A stretch of 64,000 bases of DNA from an uncultured Bacteroidales bacterium (GCA_937896895.1 CALBNV010000048.1:34872-98871), one strand, 5' to 3'. Numbered from the stretch's first letter, positions 52,034 to 61,650 are shown. Program-made: numbers and translations. The notes: a model not told the origin generated them from the letters alone.

Positions 52034-54892
52034 ATGAACAACGACATCAAGATATATGCCGACCAGGTTTCGGCACTTTACCGCACCGGAGTGACGACCG
52101 AGCATTCGTTTCGCGGGCCGCTTCAGACTCTCTTGGAAAGCCTCCTGCCCAAATACAGGGCCGTCAACGAGCCGCAACGCACGGCCTGCGGCGCACCCGA
52201 CTACGCACTCGTCGGCAAAAACGACAACCTCCCATACGCCTATATCGAGGCTAAAGACCTGTTCGACAACGACCTGCGCGGCATCAACGCCAAAGGGCAC
52301 AAAGAACAGTTCGACCGCTACAAACAGGCTCTCTCGCGTGTGGCCTTCACCGACTACCTGTCGTTTTATTTCTACGTTGACGGCGAACTGAAAGACTCCG
52401 TGACGCTGCTTGAACAGAACGTCAAAGGCGGTTTCTCGATTACCAACGAAGACAAATTCGTCAGCCTCCTCAACGAATGGGCCGACTGCAGCCTACAGCC
52501 CGTCAACAGCGCAACACGCCTCGCTCAAATCATGGCGCACAAGGCCAAACTGCTCGCCGATGTCATCTGCAAATCACTGAAAGACGACGAAAGCACCGAG
52601 ATTCAGGGACAATACGACACTTTCCGCCACGTGCTCATCCACGACCTCACCGAAGAATCGTTCGCCGACCTCTACGCACAGACCATCGCATACGGCATGT
52701 TCGCGGCACGCCTCTACGACAAGACCCCGGAAGACTTCAGCCGGCAGGAAGCCGCCTCGCTCATCCCATCATCCAACCCCTTCCTCCGCAAGATTTTCCA
52801 GTCTATCGCGGGCTACGACTTAGACAGCCGTATCGTCTGGATCGTTGACGACCTCGCGAAAGCCTTTGCCGTCACCGATATGGACAAGATCATGGGGCGC
52901 TACCAGCAGAACTCGCTGCACCAGGACCCGCTGATCCACTTCTACGAAGACTTCCTCGCCGCCTACAACCCCGCCCTGCGCAAATCGTGCGGCGTCTATT
53001 ACACGCCAAACTCCGTGGTGAGCTTCATCGTCCGCGCCATCGACGACATCCTGACCCGCGACTTCGGCCTCGCCGACGGACTCGCCGACGACGGCAAGAT
53101 GATTGGCAAGACCTTCCACCGCGTGCAGATTCTCGACCCCGCCACCGGAACAGGCACTTTCTTGGCCGAAACGGTGCGCCAGATTTACAAAAAGTTTGAA
53201 GGCAACGAGGGAATGTGGCCCGGTTATGTGGAACAGAGCCTGCGCCCGCGCCTCCACGGATTCGAACTGCTGATGGCGCCTTACACCATCACGCACCTCA
53301 AACTCGATATGATGCTCCACGGCGACCAAAACAGCCGACACCGCCTCGGCGTGTATCTCACCAACTCCTTGGAGGAATGCCACCCCGACACCGGAACGCT
53401 CTGGGCGCAATGGCTCAGCGAGGAAAGCACCGCCGCCAACGCCATCAAACGCGACACGCCCGTTATGGTGATGATGGGAAACCCGCCGTATTCCGTCTCG
53501 TCGAGCAACAAGGGCGAATGGATTTCGCATTTAGTCGATGACTATAAAAAAGACCTGAACGAACGTAATATACAGCCGTTGAGCGACGACTACATAAAGT
53601 TCATCCGGCTCGGGCAATACTATATCGAGCGTAACGGCTCCGGCATCTTGGGTTATATCAGCAACAACTCGTATTTAGACGGACTGATTCACAGGCAGAT
53701 GCGCAAAACGCTGCTCGAAGTTTTCGACGATATTTACATCGTAAACCTGCACGGCAACAGCAAACGCAAGGAGACCGCACCCGACGGCGGCAAGGACGAA
53801 AGCGTGTTCGACATTATGGTCGGTACAAACATTGCGCTGTTCGTGAAACATAATGATAAAAGGAAGAAAGGTGAACTTGCGGCAGTCCATTATCTTGACC
53901 TTTACGGCTTGCGCAAAAACAAATACGAGGCACTTGACGCTCTCACTGTTGAAAACGCCGATTGGCAAACGCTCGAATGCAAGGCCCCGAACTATTTCTT
54001 CGTGCCGAAAAACTTCGGATTGCAGGATGAATATGAAAAAGGTGTGAAGATTGATGAGCTGTTTGGTAAATATACAGCAGGTGTTACTACTGCAAATGAT
54101 GCAGAATTGGTTTCGTTTGAGCAATTTACCTCCGTCAACAATCAAAAATATGCGTATAAACCATTTGATGATAGATATATAGAATTTGATATTTCTAGAA
54201 TTGGAAGACCTAGATTAGATGTTATGCGGCATTTTCTAAATGTAGTTGATAATTATTGTTTTATCATTAGAAGAACACAGGAAAATAACAAACCTTTTAA
54301 CAATGTTTTCCTATCAAACAAAATAACAGATGGTAATTATCTTTCAATGAGGACACATTGTTTTCCTCTCTACCTCTACGATGCCGACGGCACTCGTCGT
54401 TACAACATGAAGACGGAGTTGCTTGGCGGCCGCAATCCGGAGGAGTTTTTCGCCTACGCTTACGCAGTGCTGCATTCGCCGGCGTACCGCGAGAAATACA
54501 GGGAGTTTCTCAAGATAGACTTCCCGCGCATTCCATTGCCGGAAAACGAGACTGAGTATCAACGTCTTGTGGCGCTTGGCCAGCAGCTGATAGATTTGCA
54601 TTTGATGCGTGTCCAACAGCCGATGGCGGCATTGCCGAAGTTTCCTATTGCGGGAAGCAATGTCGTGGAGGCCGTTAAATACGAGAACGGCAAGGTGTTC
54701 ATCAACACAGACCAATATTTCGACGGCGTGAGTCAGACGGCGTGGGAGTTCTTCATCGGCGGCTACCAGCCGGCTCAGAAGTGGCTCAAAGACCGCAAAG
54801 GCCGCACGCTGAACTTAGACGACATCCGTCATTATCAACAGGTTGTCGCCATTTTGGACAAGACCGCCGCGCTGATGAAGGAGATAGGATAG
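52034..54892 (+). CDS. Type ISP-like restriction-modification enzyme without helicase
   Basis: A 952-residue single-chain enzyme. The N-terminus has a TTEHSFRGPLQTLLESLLP start and a PD-(D/E)xK-like site: PD at 55-56, then YIEAK with Glu72 and Lys74. The N6-adenine methyltransferase has motif I DPATGTGTFLAE (from residue 368) and motif IV NPPY (483-486). The C-terminal part (from about 640) resembles the Type_ISP_C specificity domain. Classical type ISP enzymes such as LlaGI carry a helicase between nuclease and methylase; here there is no room for one, so the mode of action is closer to type IIG/IIL. Codon use shifts to strongly AT-rich at 54061-54365. ATG 52034 is chosen; 52007 is a GTG. 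No antirestriction or partner gene lies nearby. Confidence 0.85.
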   Translation: MNNDIKIYADQVSALYRTGVTTEHSFRGPLQTLLESLLPKYRAVNEPQRTACGAPDYALVGKNDNLPYAYIEAKDLFDNDLRGINAKGHKEQFDRYKQALSRVAFTDYLSFYFYVDGELKDSVTLLEQNVKGGFSITNEDKFVSLLNEWADCSLQPVNSATRLAQIMAHKAKLLADVICKSLKDDESTEIQGQYDTFRHVLIHDLTEESFADLYAQTIAYGMFAARLYDKTPEDFSRQEAASLIPSSNPFLRKIFQSIAGYDLDSRIVWIVDDLAKAFAVTDMDKIMGRYQQNSLHQDPLIHFYEDFLAAYNPALRKSCGVYYTPNSVVSFIVRAIDDILTRDFGLADGLADDGKMIGKTFHRVQILDPATGTGTFLAETVRQIYKKFEGNEGMWPGYVEQSLRPRLHGFELLMAPYTITHLKLDMMLHGDQNSRHRLGVYLTNSLEECHPDTGTLWAQWLSEESTAANAIKRDTPVMVMMGNPPYSVSSSNKGEWISHLVDDYKKDLNERNIQPLSDDYIKFIRLGQYYIERNGSGILGYISNNSYLDGLIHRQMRKTLLEVFDDIYIVNLHGNSKRKETAPDGGKDESVFDIMVGTNIALFVKHNDKRKKGELAAVHYLDLYGLRKNKYEALDALTVENADWQTLECKAPNYFFVPKNFGLQDEYEKGVKIDELFGKYTAGVTTANDAELVSFEQFTSVNNQKYAYKPFDDRYIEFDISRIGRPRLDVMRHFLNVVDNYCFIIRRTQENNKPFNNVFLSNKITDGNYLSMRTHCFPLYLYDADGTRRYNMKTELLGGRNPEEFFAYAYAVLHSPAYREKYREFLKIDFPRIPLPENETEYQRLVALGQQLIDLHLMRVQQPMAALPKFPIAGSNVVEAVKYENGKVFINTDQYFDGVSQTAWEFFIGGYQPAQKWLKDRKGRTLNLDDIRHYQQVVAILDKTAALMKEIG
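54061..54365 (+). other. AT-rich patch in the specificity region of the R-M gene
   Basis: Codons here are dominated by A/T at third positions (for example GATGATAGATATATAGAA), unlike the GC-rich remainder of the gene. It covers residues about 676-777, where type ISP and IIG enzymes keep their target recognition domain. The edges are fairly sharp by eye. Confidence 0.6.
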
Positions 54893-54900
54893 GGAGAAAA

Positions 54901-54934
54901 ATAACAACGGCGAGCCTTGGCTCGCCGTTGTTAT
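54901..54934. terminator. Bidirectional terminator between convergent genes
   Basis: ATAACAACGGCGAGCC and GGCTCGCCGTTGTTAT form a perfect 16-base inverted repeat with a two-base loop. It is flanked by A-runs on the left and serves the R-M gene and the Ig-like lipoprotein gene. Confidence 0.88.
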
Positions 54935-54954
54935 TTCCCATGAAACCGCCGTTT

Positions 54955-56322
54955 CTATTCCGCTGCGGTGTGGAACAGCTCTAAGTGTATGTCGCTCCTG
55001 ACGCCGTTCTCCTCGTCGAACGAGAAGTAGATGAGGTAATAGTCGGTGTTCGCCGAATTGCAGTGGTAGTAGCCGTCGGGATGGATCGTGTAGTCGCCGC
55101 TCAACAGGCGGATGTTCGAGTCGGCGGAGATGATGTCCAACGCCATGTTGAGGAGGTTATCGTTCTCAATCCACCAGTTTACGTAAGTCTTCTTCTGCAT
55201 TGACACATAATATTTTGTGTCGTTGGTGGTGTGGAATGTCGCATCGACGCCGTGGGCGTAGATGTTCTCGATGGTGACGGTGATGTCGTTGCCCGACGGG
55301 TTCATCGGGGCGGTCGTGAACTGATGCGTGAACACCTCCGACGTAGGCACGCCGCCTTCGTCGAAGCCGTAAACATAAATCACGAACTCCGTGTCGTAGC
55401 CGATGAAGTTGTTGAAGTCGTAGATCTGGCCGGAGAACGTCCCGGTGTGGCAGGCCTCAAGCATCGCGCTGATCCAGTTGTTGCCGTAGGCGAACTGGAA
55501 CCAGCTCTGCTCGAAGCCGAAGATGCCGAGCTCGCTGTAGGTGCTCTCCTGGTCGAACTTCGACTTTGTCATGCCATAGACGTAATATGTCTTGGTGTCG
55601 TCGTTGGGTACGATGGTGAAACTCGCGTTGTTCGGCGTGATGTTGGAGACCTGAATCTCAAAGGCTAAACCTTCCGGCTCGGCGTTCACCTTCACGTTGC
55701 AGACAGCCTCGACGCCGTCAACGGTGACTTTGATTTCGGCGTTTCCTTCCGCGACCGCCGTGACCAAGCCGTTCTCATCGACTGTCGCCACGTCGGCGTT
55801 TGAAGTCGTCCACGCGACAGTTTCATATACTGCGCCTTGCGGTTCGACCGTGAATGAAAGCTGTGATGTCGCGCCTTCCATGAGTTCGATCGATGTCTCG
55901 TTCAGGATGACGTTTTCCACGTGGGCGACAGGTTCTTTCACCAACAGGATGCATGTCGCCTCAACGTCATCGACCGCGACTTTTATTCCCGCCGCGCCCG
56001 CCGCGACTGCCGTCACCAAGCCGTTCTCATCGACTGTGGCCTTCGCCTCGTCGGTGCTCGACCATACGACGTTCTCGTACATCGCGTTTTCCGGCTCTAC
56101 GGTGAATGTGAGCTGGAACGTCTCGCCTTCAAAAAGCTCGAGCGACGTCTCATTCAAGATGACTTTCTCCACAAAAAGCGTGTCTCCACCCGGAGTGATT
56201 GTATCTGCCGGAGTGGCTGGATTTTCCGGTTGTGCCGGCTCGATGGTCTTATCTTTCTTGCAGGCTACCATCAATGCCACAAAGCCGAGCATCAATGCGA
56301 TGAATGTTTTTGTCCTTTTCAT
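54955..56322 (-). CDS. Lipoprotein with two BIG2 Ig-like domains
   Basis: A 455-residue lipoprotein. The lipobox is LMVAC (Cys21) followed by KKDKTI. Two BIG_2 (bacterial Ig-like group 2) domains lie at about 50-130 and 135-215, each ending in a VDENGLVTAVA motif and a short basic and hydrophobic strand. The two repeats are close enough to suggest tandem duplication. The C-terminal half (from about 220) is beta-rich with YYVYGMTKSKFDQESTYSEL and a YYVSMQKKTYVNWWIEND stretch, and has no family I recognise. Surface location is likely; function unknown. Confidence 0.85.
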   Translation of the reverse strand: MKRTKTFIALMLGFVALMVACKKDKTIEPAQPENPATPADTITPGGDTLFVEKVILNETSLELFEGETFQLTFTVEPENAMYENVVWSSTDEAKATVDENGLVTAVAAGAAGIKVAVDDVEATCILLVKEPVAHVENVILNETSIELMEGATSQLSFTVEPQGAVYETVAWTTSNADVATVDENGLVTAVAEGNAEIKVTVDGVEAVCNVKVNAEPEGLAFEIQVSNITPNNASFTIVPNDDTKTYYVYGMTKSKFDQESTYSELGIFGFEQSWFQFAYGNNWISAMLEACHTGTFSGQIYDFNNFIGYDTEFVIYVYGFDEGGVPTSEVFTHQFTTAPMNPSGNDITVTIENIYAHGVDATFHTTNDTKYYVSMQKKTYVNWWIENDNLLNMALDIISADSNIRLLSGDYTIHPDGYYHCNSANTDYYLIYFSFDEENGVRSDIHLELFHTAAE

Positions 56323-56383
56323 ATTTTTAAGAGATTTAATTGCGTAGAATTATGTGTATTAAAATTCAATTATTTGCTTGATT

Positions 56384-56968
56384 CTACACCAGTCCTGCGA
56401 ATCCCATGAATGCCATGGCCAGGATTCCGGCGGTGATCAGTGCGATTGGTGTCCCTTTCATGCCTTCCGGTACGCCCATCAGCTCGATGTGCTCGCGGAT
56501 GCCGGAGAAGATGACGAGCGCCAGCGCGAAGCCGATGGCGATGCCGGCCGCATAGACGACAGCCTCGCCGACGTTGCCGCCGTAGATGAAGCCTTCGCCC
56601 ACGACCTTAAGCGAAACGCCGAGGACGCAGCAGTTCGTAGTGATCAACGGAAGGAAGACGCCGAGCGCGGTGTATAGCGACGGACTGATCTTCTTCAGGA
56701 TGATCTCCACCATCTGCACCAAGGCGGCTATCACCAGGATGAACGCGATGGTCTGCAGGAACTGCAACTCAAGCGGGACGAGAACGTATTTATTAATAAG
56801 GTATGTCACCAATGTCGCGAGGACGAGCACGAAGACGACCGCCGCACCCATGCCCATCGCCGTCGAGGTCTTCTTGGAGGTGCCGAGGAACGGGCAGATG
56901 CCGAGGAACTGCGCCAAGATGACGTTGTTGACAAGTATTGTAGATAATAAGATGATTAATATTTTCAT
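56384..56968 (-). CDS. rnfA: Electron transport complex subunit A
   Basis: A 194-residue membrane protein with six segments. It has FLGICPFLGTSKKTSTAMGM and TTNCCVLGVSLKVVGEGF, the paired cysteine motifs of RnfA. Paralogous to NqrE. Last gene of rnfBCDGEA. Confidence 0.95.
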   Translation of the reverse strand: MKILIILLSTILVNNVILAQFLGICPFLGTSKKTSTAMGMGAAVVFVLVLATLVTYLINKYVLVPLELQFLQTIAFILVIAALVQMVEIILKKISPSLYTALGVFLPLITTNCCVLGVSLKVVGEGFIYGGNVGEAVVYAAGIAIGFALALVIFSGIREHIELMGVPEGMKGTPIALITAGILAMAFMGFAGLV

Positions 56969-56977
56969 GGCACTACG

Positions 56978-57577
56978 TTATTTTGAAGTTCTTGATTTCT
57001 TGACTTTGTTGACAACAGCGATGAGATAGCCCAAGGCGATGAATGCGCCCGGTGCAAGCACGAAGATGAGTATCGTGTTGGCGTCTTCGGGCAGGAACCG
57101 CCAGTTGAAGATGCTTCCGCTGCCGAGGATCTCGCGGATCGAGCCGAGGAATGTCAAGGCCAGGGTGAAGCCGAGTCCCATCCCCGCGCCGTCCAAGATC
57201 GACGGCCACACGGGGTTCTTCGACGCGAAGGCTTCGGCACGGCCGAGGACGATGCAGTTCACCACGATCAGCGGGATGAACAGACCCAACGTCTCGTAAA
57301 TCGCCGGCACGTAGGCCTGCATGACCAACTGCACCACCGTCACGAACGAGGCGATGACGACGATGAAGCATGGGATTCTCACTTTGTCGGGGATGAAGTT
57401 CTTAAGCAGGGAGATGCTGAGGTTCGACATTATCAGGACGAATGTCGTTGCGAGACCCATTGACATGCCGTTGATGGCGCTTGTCGTCGTCGCGAGGGTG
57501 GGGCAGCATCCGAGAAGAAGGACGAGAATGGGGTTCTCCTTCAGAAGCCCTTTGGTGAATGTTTTCCAGTTACTCAT
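56978..57577 (-). CDS. rnfE: Electron transport complex subunit E
   Basis: A 199-residue membrane protein. It starts MSNWKTFTKGLLKENPILVL and has LLGCCPTLATTTSAINGMSM and NCIVLGRAEAFASKNPVWPS, the RnfE motifs. Overlaps rnfG by 8 bases and is followed by rnfA after 9 bases. Paralogous to NqrD. Confidence 0.95.
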   Translation of the reverse strand: MSNWKTFTKGLLKENPILVLLLGCCPTLATTTSAINGMSMGLATTFVLIMSNLSISLLKNFIPDKVRIPCFIVVIASFVTVVQLVMQAYVPAIYETLGLFIPLIVVNCIVLGRAEAFASKNPVWPSILDGAGMGLGFTLALTFLGSIREILGSGSIFNWRFLPEDANTILIFVLAPGAFIALGYLIAVVNKVKKSRTSK

Positions 57578-58157
57578 TGTTTCCTCCTTTCATGAATTGT
57601 GTTCTGTTTGCCTCGAAGCCGTCGGTGGCTTTCTTGACAGCCTCCGCCACGGCTCTCGAGCTGATCGTCGCCGCTGTGATGGCATCGACGTCGCCGCCGT
57701 CTTTCTTCACTTTCAAGTTGTAGTTGGCAGGATTCTTGCCGTCGAACTGTCCGATGAACCTGGCGTTTGTCATGTTCGCGCCGAGACCCGGTGTCTCCGC
57801 CTGTGACAGCACCGACACCTTATTGATATTACCGTTCTCTAAAACGCCGACCATGAGTTCGACCTTGCCGCCGAAACCGTTCATCGAGAACGTCTTGATT
57901 GCCGCGCCGATGAACTGTCCGTCGGCACTGTACGCTAAATTGTATGTCAGGTCGTCGATGACTTTCACTTCCGTGGAGGCGATGTCGGCGCTTCCTTTCA
58001 GCACTTCGTTGATGGCGGCCAGGTTCTTGTTGGCGTCAGCCTGGAGTATCGCCGGTTTTGTGAGGTTATATACGAAGCCCAAGACGCCGCCGCTGACGAC
58101 TGTTATCACAAACAGGGCGATGAGCATGTTCTTTAATGTTGATTCTTTCTTTGCCAT
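57570..58157 (-). CDS. rnfG: Electron transport complex subunit G
   Basis: A 195-residue protein with one N-terminal helix and a periplasmic FMN domain. The FMN threonine lies in DAITAATISSRAVAEAV, a variant of SGATxT (TAAT). SQAETPGLGANMTNARFIGQF is the other usual motif. Paralogous to NqrC. Confidence 0.94.
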   Translation of the reverse strand: MAKKESTLKNMLIALFVITVVSGGVLGFVYNLTKPAILQADANKNLAAINEVLKGSADIASTEVKVIDDLTYNLAYSADGQFIGAAIKTFSMNGFGGKVELMVGVLENGNINKVSVLSQAETPGLGANMTNARFIGQFDGKNPANYNLKVKKDGGDVDAITAATISSRAVAEAVKKATDGFEANRTQFMKGGNNE

Positions 58158-58184
58158 AATTTTAAAGTGTTAAGATTCAACAAT

Positions 58185-59156
58185 TCATTTCTTTGAGCCG
58201 AAGCGTTTCGGTCTGAAGCCTCTGTTGATGAGAGGCACGAGAGCGTTCATTATCAGTATGGCGAACGAGACGCCTTCCGGGTATGCGCCCCAGAGACGTA
58301 TCACCACCGTTATCACGCCGATGCCGAAGGCGAAGATGCACTTGCCGCAGGTGGTCATCGGTGATGTCACCATGTCGGTGGCCATGAAGAACGCGCCGAG
58401 GATGAGACCGCCGTAGAAGATGTGATAGACCGGTGCGATGTATGTCGCAGGGTCGATGAGGTAACAGATTCCGGTGAATGCGAACACTGTCGCAAATATC
58501 ACGAGCGGAGTCCAGACATCAATGACGCGGCGGATGATGAGGTACAGGCCGCCGAGAATCAATGCTATGGCGCATACCTCGCCGAACGCGCCGCCGCGGT
58601 TGCCGAGGAGCATGTCCAGATATTCCATCTTGTCGATGTTGCCGGCACTCTCCTTGAGAAGTCCGAGCGGCGTCGGGCCCGTGATCGCGTCAGCGAAGAA
58701 GCCTTTTTCGAATATCGGCGATACCTTTGGCCATGTCGTCATCGCCGTCGGGAACGAGACCAGGAGGAAAACACGACCGACCAACGCTGGGTTGAACGGG
58801 TTGTGCCCCAGGCCGCCGAACGACATCTTGGCGATGCCTATGGAGACGACCGCGCCGACGATGATCATCCACACGGGGAGATTCGCCGGGACGTTGAAGG
58901 CCAGCAGGATGCCGGTCACCACTGCCGACAGGTCGCCGACCGTCGTCGGGACTTTCAGCAGATATTTCTGAATTAACCATTCGGTGAGGACGCAGGCGGC
59001 GACGGAGATGACTGTCAGCCTGAGTGCGTACCAGCCGAAGAAATACAATGCCACAAGGAGCGCGGGCGTCAGGGCGATGATGACGTCAAGCATGATCCTT
59101 CTTGTGCTCTCGGGCCCGTGAACATGCGGTGACCCTGAAATTATAAACTGATTCAT
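58185..59156 (-). CDS. rnfD: Electron transport complex subunit D
   Basis: A 323-residue membrane protein. The start GSPHVHGPESTRRIMLDVII is typical. GHNPFNPALVGRVFLLVSFP and LILGAFFMATDMVTSPMTTC are conserved, and the FMN threonine motif is TGPTPLGLLKE instead of SGATPL. Paralogous to NqrB. Confidence 0.95.
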   Translation of the reverse strand: MNQFIISGSPHVHGPESTRRIMLDVIIALTPALLVALYFFGWYALRLTVISVAACVLTEWLIQKYLLKVPTTVGDLSAVVTGILLAFNVPANLPVWMIIVGAVVSIGIAKMSFGGLGHNPFNPALVGRVFLLVSFPTAMTTWPKVSPIFEKGFFADAITGPTPLGLLKESAGNIDKMEYLDMLLGNRGGAFGEVCAIALILGGLYLIIRRVIDVWTPLVIFATVFAFTGICYLIDPATYIAPVYHIFYGGLILGAFFMATDMVTSPMTTCGKCIFAFGIGVITVVIRLWGAYPEGVSFAILIMNALVPLINRGFRPKRFGSKK

Positions 59157-59158
59157 AG

Positions 59159-60508
59159 CTATTTCTGATTACGTGAACGGATTATTTGGCCTGTCTTGCT
59201 CTTGCCGAAACGGACGTAGTCGGCGAGCGGGATGTTGGCAGGACATGTAAATTCGCATGAGCCGCATTCGATGCAGTCCATGATGTTGTGTTTCTCTGCC
59301 TCCTCGAAGTTGTTGGTCTCCGATAGGCGTTTCAGGAGGTACGGCTCAAGTCCCATCGGGCAGGCTTTCATGCACTTGCCGCACCGGATGCAGTTGCCGA
59401 CCTTTCGCGGCTGTGCGTCTTTCGTGTTCAGCATCAGGATGCCAGATGTGCCTTTGACCGTCGGGAAGGTCATGACGCTCACCGACTTGCCCATCATCGG
59501 GCCGCCGTTGATGAGGTTGGCCGTGTCTTCGGGGAGTCCGCCGGCCGCCTCAATCAGCAGGTTGGCCGGTGTGCCGATCCTCACCCTGAAGTTCGACGGG
59601 TTCTTCACCGACTTCCCTGTGACGGTGACGATTCTGTAAACCAGGGGCTTGTTCTTCTGGACGGCCTCGTAAACCGCGAATGTCGATGCGACGTTGACTA
59701 CCACGCAGCCTGTCTCGATAGGGAGCTTGCCAGAAGGCACCTCTCTTCCGGTGACTGCCTGGATGAGCTGCTTCTCGCCGCCCTGCGGGTATTTCGTCTT
59801 CAGGGGCTGGACCTCGATGCCGCTGAAGTAGCTGTCGCCGCTGACAATCTCGTCGAGTTTCCTTGCAACGTCGATCTTGTTGTATTCGATGCCGATGACG
59901 CCTTTCGGTGCGTTGACGGCTTTCATCAGCACCTTGACGCCTACGAGGAACTCCATGGGCTTCTCGATGAGGAGGCGGTTGTCGCATGTGAGGTAAGGCT
60001 CGCACTCTGCCGCGTTGATGATGACGTAGTCGGCTTTCTTGTCTTTCGGTATCATGAGTTTCACGTAGGTCGGGAACGTGGCTCCGCCGAGGCCGACGAT
60101 GCCGTGCTGTTTGACGCGTTCCACGATCTCCTCGCTCGTGAGTGAGATGTCTTTTATTAATGTGTCGGTCGTGTCGATGCCTTCGAGCCACTCGTCGCCT
60201 TCGACATCGATGAAGATGGCGGGCTTGCGGTAGCCCGTGTGGTCCATCACGTCGTCGATCTTCGCCACGGTGCCGCTCACTGAGGAATGGACGTTGGCCG
60301 AGATGAAGCCCTTCGCCGTGGCGATGAGCTGTCCGACCTTGACCTTGTCGCCTTTCGCGACTATAGGCTCTGATGGCGCTCCGAGGCACTGTCCCAACGG
60401 GATGATGACCTGCTTCGGGATCTCAAAGTCTCTGATGGGTTGTCCCGACGAAAGCTTGTTTTCTTCCGGATGAACGCCACCTAATCTGAATGTCTTGATT
60501 GGATTCAT
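59159..60508 (-). CDS. rnfC: Electron transport complex subunit C
   Basis: A 449-residue soluble subunit binding FMN/NADH-like sites and two 4Fe-4S clusters: CIRCGKCMKACPMGLEP and CIECGSCEFTCPANIPL. GGVHPEENKLSSGQPI and GLGGATFPTYVKLMIPKDKK are family motifs. It starts 6 bases after rnfB ends. It links to NAD(H) and is the peripheral subunit; NqrA is its distant counterpart. Confidence 0.95.
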   Translation of the reverse strand: MNPIKTFRLGGVHPEENKLSSGQPIRDFEIPKQVIIPLGQCLGAPSEPIVAKGDKVKVGQLIATAKGFISANVHSSVSGTVAKIDDVMDHTGYRKPAIFIDVEGDEWLEGIDTTDTLIKDISLTSEEIVERVKQHGIVGLGGATFPTYVKLMIPKDKKADYVIINAAECEPYLTCDNRLLIEKPMEFLVGVKVLMKAVNAPKGVIGIEYNKIDVARKLDEIVSGDSYFSGIEVQPLKTKYPQGGEKQLIQAVTGREVPSGKLPIETGCVVVNVASTFAVYEAVQKNKPLVYRIVTVTGKSVKNPSNFRVRIGTPANLLIEAAGGLPEDTANLINGGPMMGKSVSVMTFPTVKGTSGILMLNTKDAQPRKVGNCIRCGKCMKACPMGLEPYLLKRLSETNNFEEAEKHNIMDCIECGSCEFTCPANIPLADYVRFGKSKTGQIIRSRNQK

Positions 60509-60514
60509 AGGATA

Positions 60515-61399
60515 TTATTTACTTTCGTTTGTAACGTTTGTTTCTGTGCTTTCGGGTGTCTCCGCCTTCGGTTTCCTTGGCGGGAAGTTGACTTCATGGA
60601 TGGAGCCTCTCGGGCACACCTCGACGCATTTGCGGCACTGCTTGCATTTCGTGTAGTCGATGTAGGCGAGGTTGCCGCGCATCTCGATGGCTTCGAATGG
60701 GCATGTCTTGAAGCATTTCTGGCAGGCGATGCAGGCGACGTTGCAGTTCTTCATCGCGATGGCGCCTTTCTCGGTGTTGTTGCACGCCACATAGACGCGG
60801 CGGTTGTTTTTGCCTTTGTGACGCAGCTCGATGACGCCGCGCGGGCAGGCCTTGGCGCACGCTCCGCAGCCGACGCATTTGTCTTCATCGACCTCCGGCA
60901 GTCCCGTCTCTTTGTTGATGTGCAGCGCGTCGAAGGCGCATTTCTTCACGCAGTCGCCGAGGCCGAGGCAGCCGTTGGGGCAGCCGTTGCCTCCGGCGTA
61001 GAGTGTCGTGGCGAATGCGCAGACTCCGGCTCCTTCGTAATGCACTCTCTTCGGCGCGTTCTCACAGGTGCCGTTGCAGCGCACCACGGCAATCATCGGC
61101 TCCTGCACGGTGGCGGTTAATCCAAGAATCCCCGCGACCTTGGACATGTCGGAGCTGGGGCAGTTCAGCCCGGCGAGGCTCTTCTTCTCGGCGGCGGCCT
61201 TCACGCACGCCTCCGCGAAGTTGTGGCAGCCCGCGAAACCGCAGCCGCCGCAGTTGGCACCGGCCAGAACGCTCTCCACCTCACCGATGAGAGGGTTCTC
61301 CTCAACCTTGAACCTCTTCGCGACGAAATACAGGACCACCGCCGCGATCACTCCTAAAACTCCCAAAATCACAAGGGACCATAATAAGATGCTGTTCAT
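60515..61399 (-). CDS. rnfB: Electron transport complex subunit B
   Basis: A 294-residue ferredoxin-like subunit. An N-terminal membrane helix is followed by a 4Fe-4S domain (GANCGGCGFAGCHNFAEACV ... LNCPSS) and then further cluster motifs: PNGCLGLGDCVKKCAFDALH, CVGCGACAKACPRG, CIACQKCFKTCPFEAIEM and CKQCRKCVEVCPRGSIHEV. This many clusters fits RnfB, which takes electrons from ferredoxin. First gene of rnfBCDGEA; the promoter box TACTTTTG lies at 61456-61463. Confidence 0.95.
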   Translation of the reverse strand: MNSILLWSLVILGVLGVIAAVVLYFVAKRFKVEENPLIGEVESVLAGANCGGCGFAGCHNFAEACVKAAAEKKSLAGLNCPSSDMSKVAGILGLTATVQEPMIAVVRCNGTCENAPKRVHYEGAGVCAFATTLYAGGNGCPNGCLGLGDCVKKCAFDALHINKETGLPEVDEDKCVGCGACAKACPRGVIELRHKGKNNRRVYVACNNTEKGAIAMKNCNVACIACQKCFKTCPFEAIEMRGNLAYIDYTKCKQCRKCVEVCPRGSIHEVNFPPRKPKAETPESTETNVTNESK

Positions 61400-61455
61400 A
61401 TCTTGTTGTTTAATAATGATTAAGCAATTTTTACATTCCGTAAATTTTCAAACCG

Positions 61456-61463
61456 CAAAAGTA
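61456..61463 (-). promoter_or_regulatory. -7 box TACTTTTG for the rnf operon
   Basis: Minus-strand TACTTTTG followed by CGGTT, 57 bases before ATG 61399. Confidence 0.6.
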
Positions 61464-61556
61464 CGTTTTTTTTCGTTGGTATAGTAACAAAAATTGAAAA
61501 ATGTTACACGGAAATTTCAATTTTTTTTGTCGAAAAAATTAATCTACGTTTAGTCA

Positions 61557-61572
61557 GCGCAATCTGCGGGGA
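61557..61572. repeat. 16-base direct repeat GCGCAATCTGCGGGGA (copy 1)
   Basis: Exact 16-base copy; copy 2 is at 62011-62026. The two flank the antitoxin and truncated toxin (about 440 bases apart). Confidence 0.85.
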
Positions 61573-61624
61573 TTTAAATTTTATATTCGTGTACGCAAAA
61601 ATATCGCGTGTTGAAATTTTTATG

Positions 61625-61632
61625 TATTTTTG
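61625..61632 (+). promoter_or_regulatory. -7 box TATTTTTG for the orphan antitoxin
   Basis: Plus-strand TATTTTTG followed by CAGCC, 19 bases before ATG 61651. Confidence 0.6.
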
Positions 61633-61650
61633 CAGCCTAATTTCAAGAAT

